Shown: positions 7,342 to 8,015 of the stretch, in pieces
How positions within the stretch are numbered: the stretch's first letter is position 1
Layout: each line of letters starts with the position of its first letter
From: an uncultured Collinsella sp.
GTDB taxonomy: Bacteria > Actinomycetota > Coriobacteriia > Coriobacteriales > Coriobacteriaceae
Direction: 5' to 3'
Length of the DNA: 8,015 nt
Assembly: GCA_902494605.1 (NCBI GenBank)
Contig: CABUUG010000086.1
Location: 1-8,015, forward strand
The notes under the pieces: generated by a model
Databases searched by the model: none
Told to the model about the DNA's origin: nothing
Seen by the model: only the letters and a program-made list of their open reading frames with translations
Position numbers and translations under genes: made by a program

Positions 7342-7481
7342 TTTGTCTCAATCTGTAACATCTAGACCGTTAAAAGTCGTCTTACTGTTACAGAATGAGA
7401 TGTTCGTCCCGACGCCTGCCTTTTGTCTCAATCTGTAACAGATAGAGCCGATTTGCCCGCCCAGATGTTACAGATTGAGAT
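7342..7481. repeat. Four 15-bp elements in alternating orientation at 40-bp steps
   Basis: The element TCTCAATCTGTAACA lies on the plus strand at 7346-7360 and 7426-7440. Its reverse complement TGTTACAGATTGAGA lies at 7466-7480, and with one mismatch (position 7395) at 7386-7400. Start positions are 7346, 7386, 7426 and 7466, exactly 40 bases apart. They form two inverted-repeat pairs, each with a 25-base spacer; the three intervals between elements differ in sequence. The plus copies extend leftwards with a shared TTTG. No reading frame runs through it. This resembles an extragenic palindrome cluster or an array of protein binding sites; function unknown. Confidence 0.85.
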
Positions 7482-7508
7482 ATTTGAAAATCGGAATAGA
7501 AGCCTACT

Positions 7509-7525
7509 CCTTTGTGGTGGTTTTT
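7509..7525 (+). repeat. Second copy of the operon-terminator 3' arm
   Basis: CCTTTGTGGTGGTTTT at 7509-7524 is an exact 16-base copy of 7311-7326, here with a fifth T. It has no adjacent partner arm, though the arm at 7290-7301 could pair with it across 207 bases. It may mark the right edge of a repeat element that begins at 7290. Confidence 0.7.
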
Positions 7526-7561
7526 CAGTTTGCCAACGATATGTGAACGGCTAAAAAAGTC

Positions 7562-7570
7562 TGCTATACT
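7562..7570 (+). promoter_or_regulatory. Extended -10 promoter of tRNA-Glu
   Basis: TGCTATACT is an extended -10 (TGn plus TATACT) ending ten bases before the mature tRNA 5' end. The -35 region at the usual distance (TGTGAA, 7542-7547) is poor, which the TGn motif would compensate. Confidence 0.7.
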
Positions 7571-7580
7571 CTTTCCCGCT

Positions 7581-7657
7581 GTCCCCATCGTCTAGCGGCC
7601 AAGGACGCCACCCTTTCAAGGTGGATATCGCGGGTTCGAATCCCGCTGGGGGCACCA
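7581..7657 (+). tRNA. tRNA-Glu (anticodon TTC), CCA encoded
   Basis: A complete cloverleaf of 77 bases. The acceptor GTCCCCA (7581-7587) pairs with TGGGGGC (7647-7653), followed by discriminator A and CCA. The D-arm has GTC/GAC, the anticodon stem CCACC/GGTGG encloses the loop CTTTCAA with anticodon TTC, which reads GAA and GAG, and the T-arm is GCGGG-TTCGAAT-CCCGC. Its own promoter and terminator flank it. The 3' end is duplicated downstream. Confidence 0.97.
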
Positions 7658-7669
7658 TTTGAATTGAAG

Positions 7670-7700
7670 AGCCCGTTACCCTCGCGGTAGCGGGCTTTTT
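7670..7700 (+). terminator. Terminator of tRNA-Glu
   Basis: AGCCCGTTACC (7670-7680) and GGTAGCGGGCT (7686-7696) pair over 11 bp with one wobble around the loop CTCGC, followed by a run of T to 7700. It begins 13 bases after the tRNA CCA. Confidence 0.9.
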
Positions 7701-7828
7701 GCTACCGATATGCCGGGATTCGAACCCGACAGGGTGCGGAGCTGAGGAAACGCGCAAGCGTTTTCCAGCGCAGCACGCAAGGAGCGGAGCGACACAGCGG
7801 AAGCGGGCGGCGCCAGCCGCACGCGGAC
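7701..7828. other. GC-rich structured spacer between the two tRNA-Glu 3' ends
   Basis: No protein gene. It contains an inverted tRNA T-arm-like stretch CGGGATTCGAACCCG (7714-7728) and a strong hairpin. In the hairpin, GCTG-A-GGAAACGC (7741-7753) pairs with 7758-7769 over 12 bp, with one bulged A and a GCAA tetraloop. A second small hairpin is GCGGC-GCCA-GCCGC (7807-7820), and GTGCGG (7734-7739) is complementary to CCGCAC (7817-7822). The density of pairing suggests a structured repeat or a remnant of an inserted element. Confidence 0.55.
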
Positions 7829-7873
7829 ATCCCGCTGGGGGCACCATTTGAAACTAGAAGCCCGTTACCCTCG
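7829..7873 (+). repeat. Duplicate of the tRNA-Glu 3' end and first half of its terminator
   Basis: These 45 bases match 7640-7684 at 40 of 45 positions without gaps, offset by 189. The first 24 bases are identical and include the last 18 of the tRNA (T-stem 3' side, acceptor 3' side, CCA), as are the last 15 (AGCCCGTTACCCTCG). The differences lie in the short spacer between them. The rest of the tRNA is missing, and the terminator copy stops in its loop, where insertion-sequence-like sequence begins at 7874. Confidence 0.85.
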
Positions 7874-7879
7874 TGAACT

Positions 7880-7917
7880 GCCTCCCATTTCTTGGACATG
7901 AGAAATGGGAGGCTTTT
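7880..7917 (+). terminator. 13-bp hairpin with T-run in the insertion-sequence end
   Basis: GCCTCCCATTTCT (7880-7892) pairs perfectly with AGAAATGGGAGGC (7901-7913) around an eight-base loop, followed on the plus strand by TTTT. It would stop transcription entering the element from the tRNA side. On the minus strand no T-run follows, so it does not look like the transposase terminator. Confidence 0.6.
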
Positions 7918-7956
7918 GGAGTGGGAAGGATAAACTGGACTTTCTTTTAAGGATCC

Positions 7957-8015
7957 TCAAGCGTATTGCCGCTCGTATTCCACTGGAGACATGTAGCCCA
8001 GGGTGGAATGCATGC
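7957..8015 (-). CDS. IS3-family transposase OrfB, C-terminal 19 codons (partial)
   Basis: Read on the minus strand, the last codons give MHSTLGYMSPVEYERQYA and a TGA stop at 7957-7959. This is the hallmark C-terminus of IS3-family DDE transposases, which usually end (R)xHSTLGYxSPxEYE. The incomplete codon at the window edge is NGC, compatible with the usual Arg. The catalytic DDE residues lie outside the window, so whether the gene is intact is unknown. Confidence 0.88.
   Translation of the reverse strand, partial: MHSTLGYMSPVEYERQYA

Larger units (their letters stand above)
7874..8015 (-). mobile_element. End of an IS3-family insertion sequence (IS150-like), partial
   Basis: From 7874 inwards the sequence TGAACTGCC...CTTGGACA (to 7898) has the TG start and TTGGACA core I associate with IS150-group terminal repeats. 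The transposase C-terminus follows on the minus strand, with its stop at 7957, so this is the right (downstream) end. The rest of the element lies beyond the window, so completeness and target duplication cannot be checked. The junction falls precisely inside a copy of the tRNA-Glu terminator. Confidence 0.75.

Noticed and set aside
7342..7481. CRISPR array
   Set aside because: The repeated element is only 15 bases, alternates in orientation, has four copies and no cas genes nearby.
7701..7740. A tRNA on the minus strand using the T-arm at 7714-7728
   Set aside because: The T-arm pairs, but no acceptor, anticodon arm or CCA can be placed around it.
7551..7847. Minus-strand 98-codon frame containing PAGFEPAISTLKG
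   Set aside because: This is the well-known spurious translation of the strand opposite tRNA-Glu; its two MVPPAG stretches are the two copies of the tRNA 3' end.

Overview
The window looks like chromosome of a GC-rich Gram-positive bacterium, most likely a Coriobacteriia member close to Collinsella. The pointers are a MurT/GatD pair (D-glutamate amidation of peptidoglycan, a Gram-positive trait), GC-rich third codon positions, strong GGAGG ribosome binding sites, and intergenic repeats of a kind I associate, from memory only, with Collinsella relatives. No taxonomic marker gene is present, so the genus is an inference.

Left third (1-2439), minus strand: two metal-dependent group III alcohol dehydrogenases in series. 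The upstream one (1216-2439) is an AdhE-C-like alcohol dehydrogenase. A strong intrinsic terminator (1152-1193) follows it, and 21 bases later comes a glycerol dehydrogenase (31-1131). Both suit fermentative NAD(P)H recycling. The terminator leaves almost no room for a separate gldA promoter, so readthrough may set gldA expression.

Middle (2440-2939): a 500-base divergent control region with inverted repeats, two AAACGTTT palindromes and a cluster of GGTGC/GCACC pentamers.

Right of that, plus strand: a probable three-gene operon. Two TPR-type proteins (2940-4016 and 4016-5059) overlap by one base and appear to be diverged paralogues. They are followed after 45 bases by one 725-residue protein (5105-7282) that joins a complete MurT (Mur ligase with zinc ribbon) to a complete GatD (glutamine amidotransferase). 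In characterised species these are two separate subunits. The operon ends at a 12-bp hairpin terminator (7290-7326).

Right end (7283-8015): no intact protein gene. It holds four copies of a 15-bp element in alternating orientation at exactly 40-bp steps, a second copy of half of the operon terminator, a tRNA-Glu(TTC) gene with extended -10 promoter and terminator, and then a duplicate of the tRNA 3' end plus the first half of its terminator, 189 bp further on. That second terminator copy is cut in its loop by the end of an IS3-family insertion sequence, whose transposase C-terminus runs off the window on the minus strand. This right end is a small hotspot of repeats and insertions at a tRNA gene.
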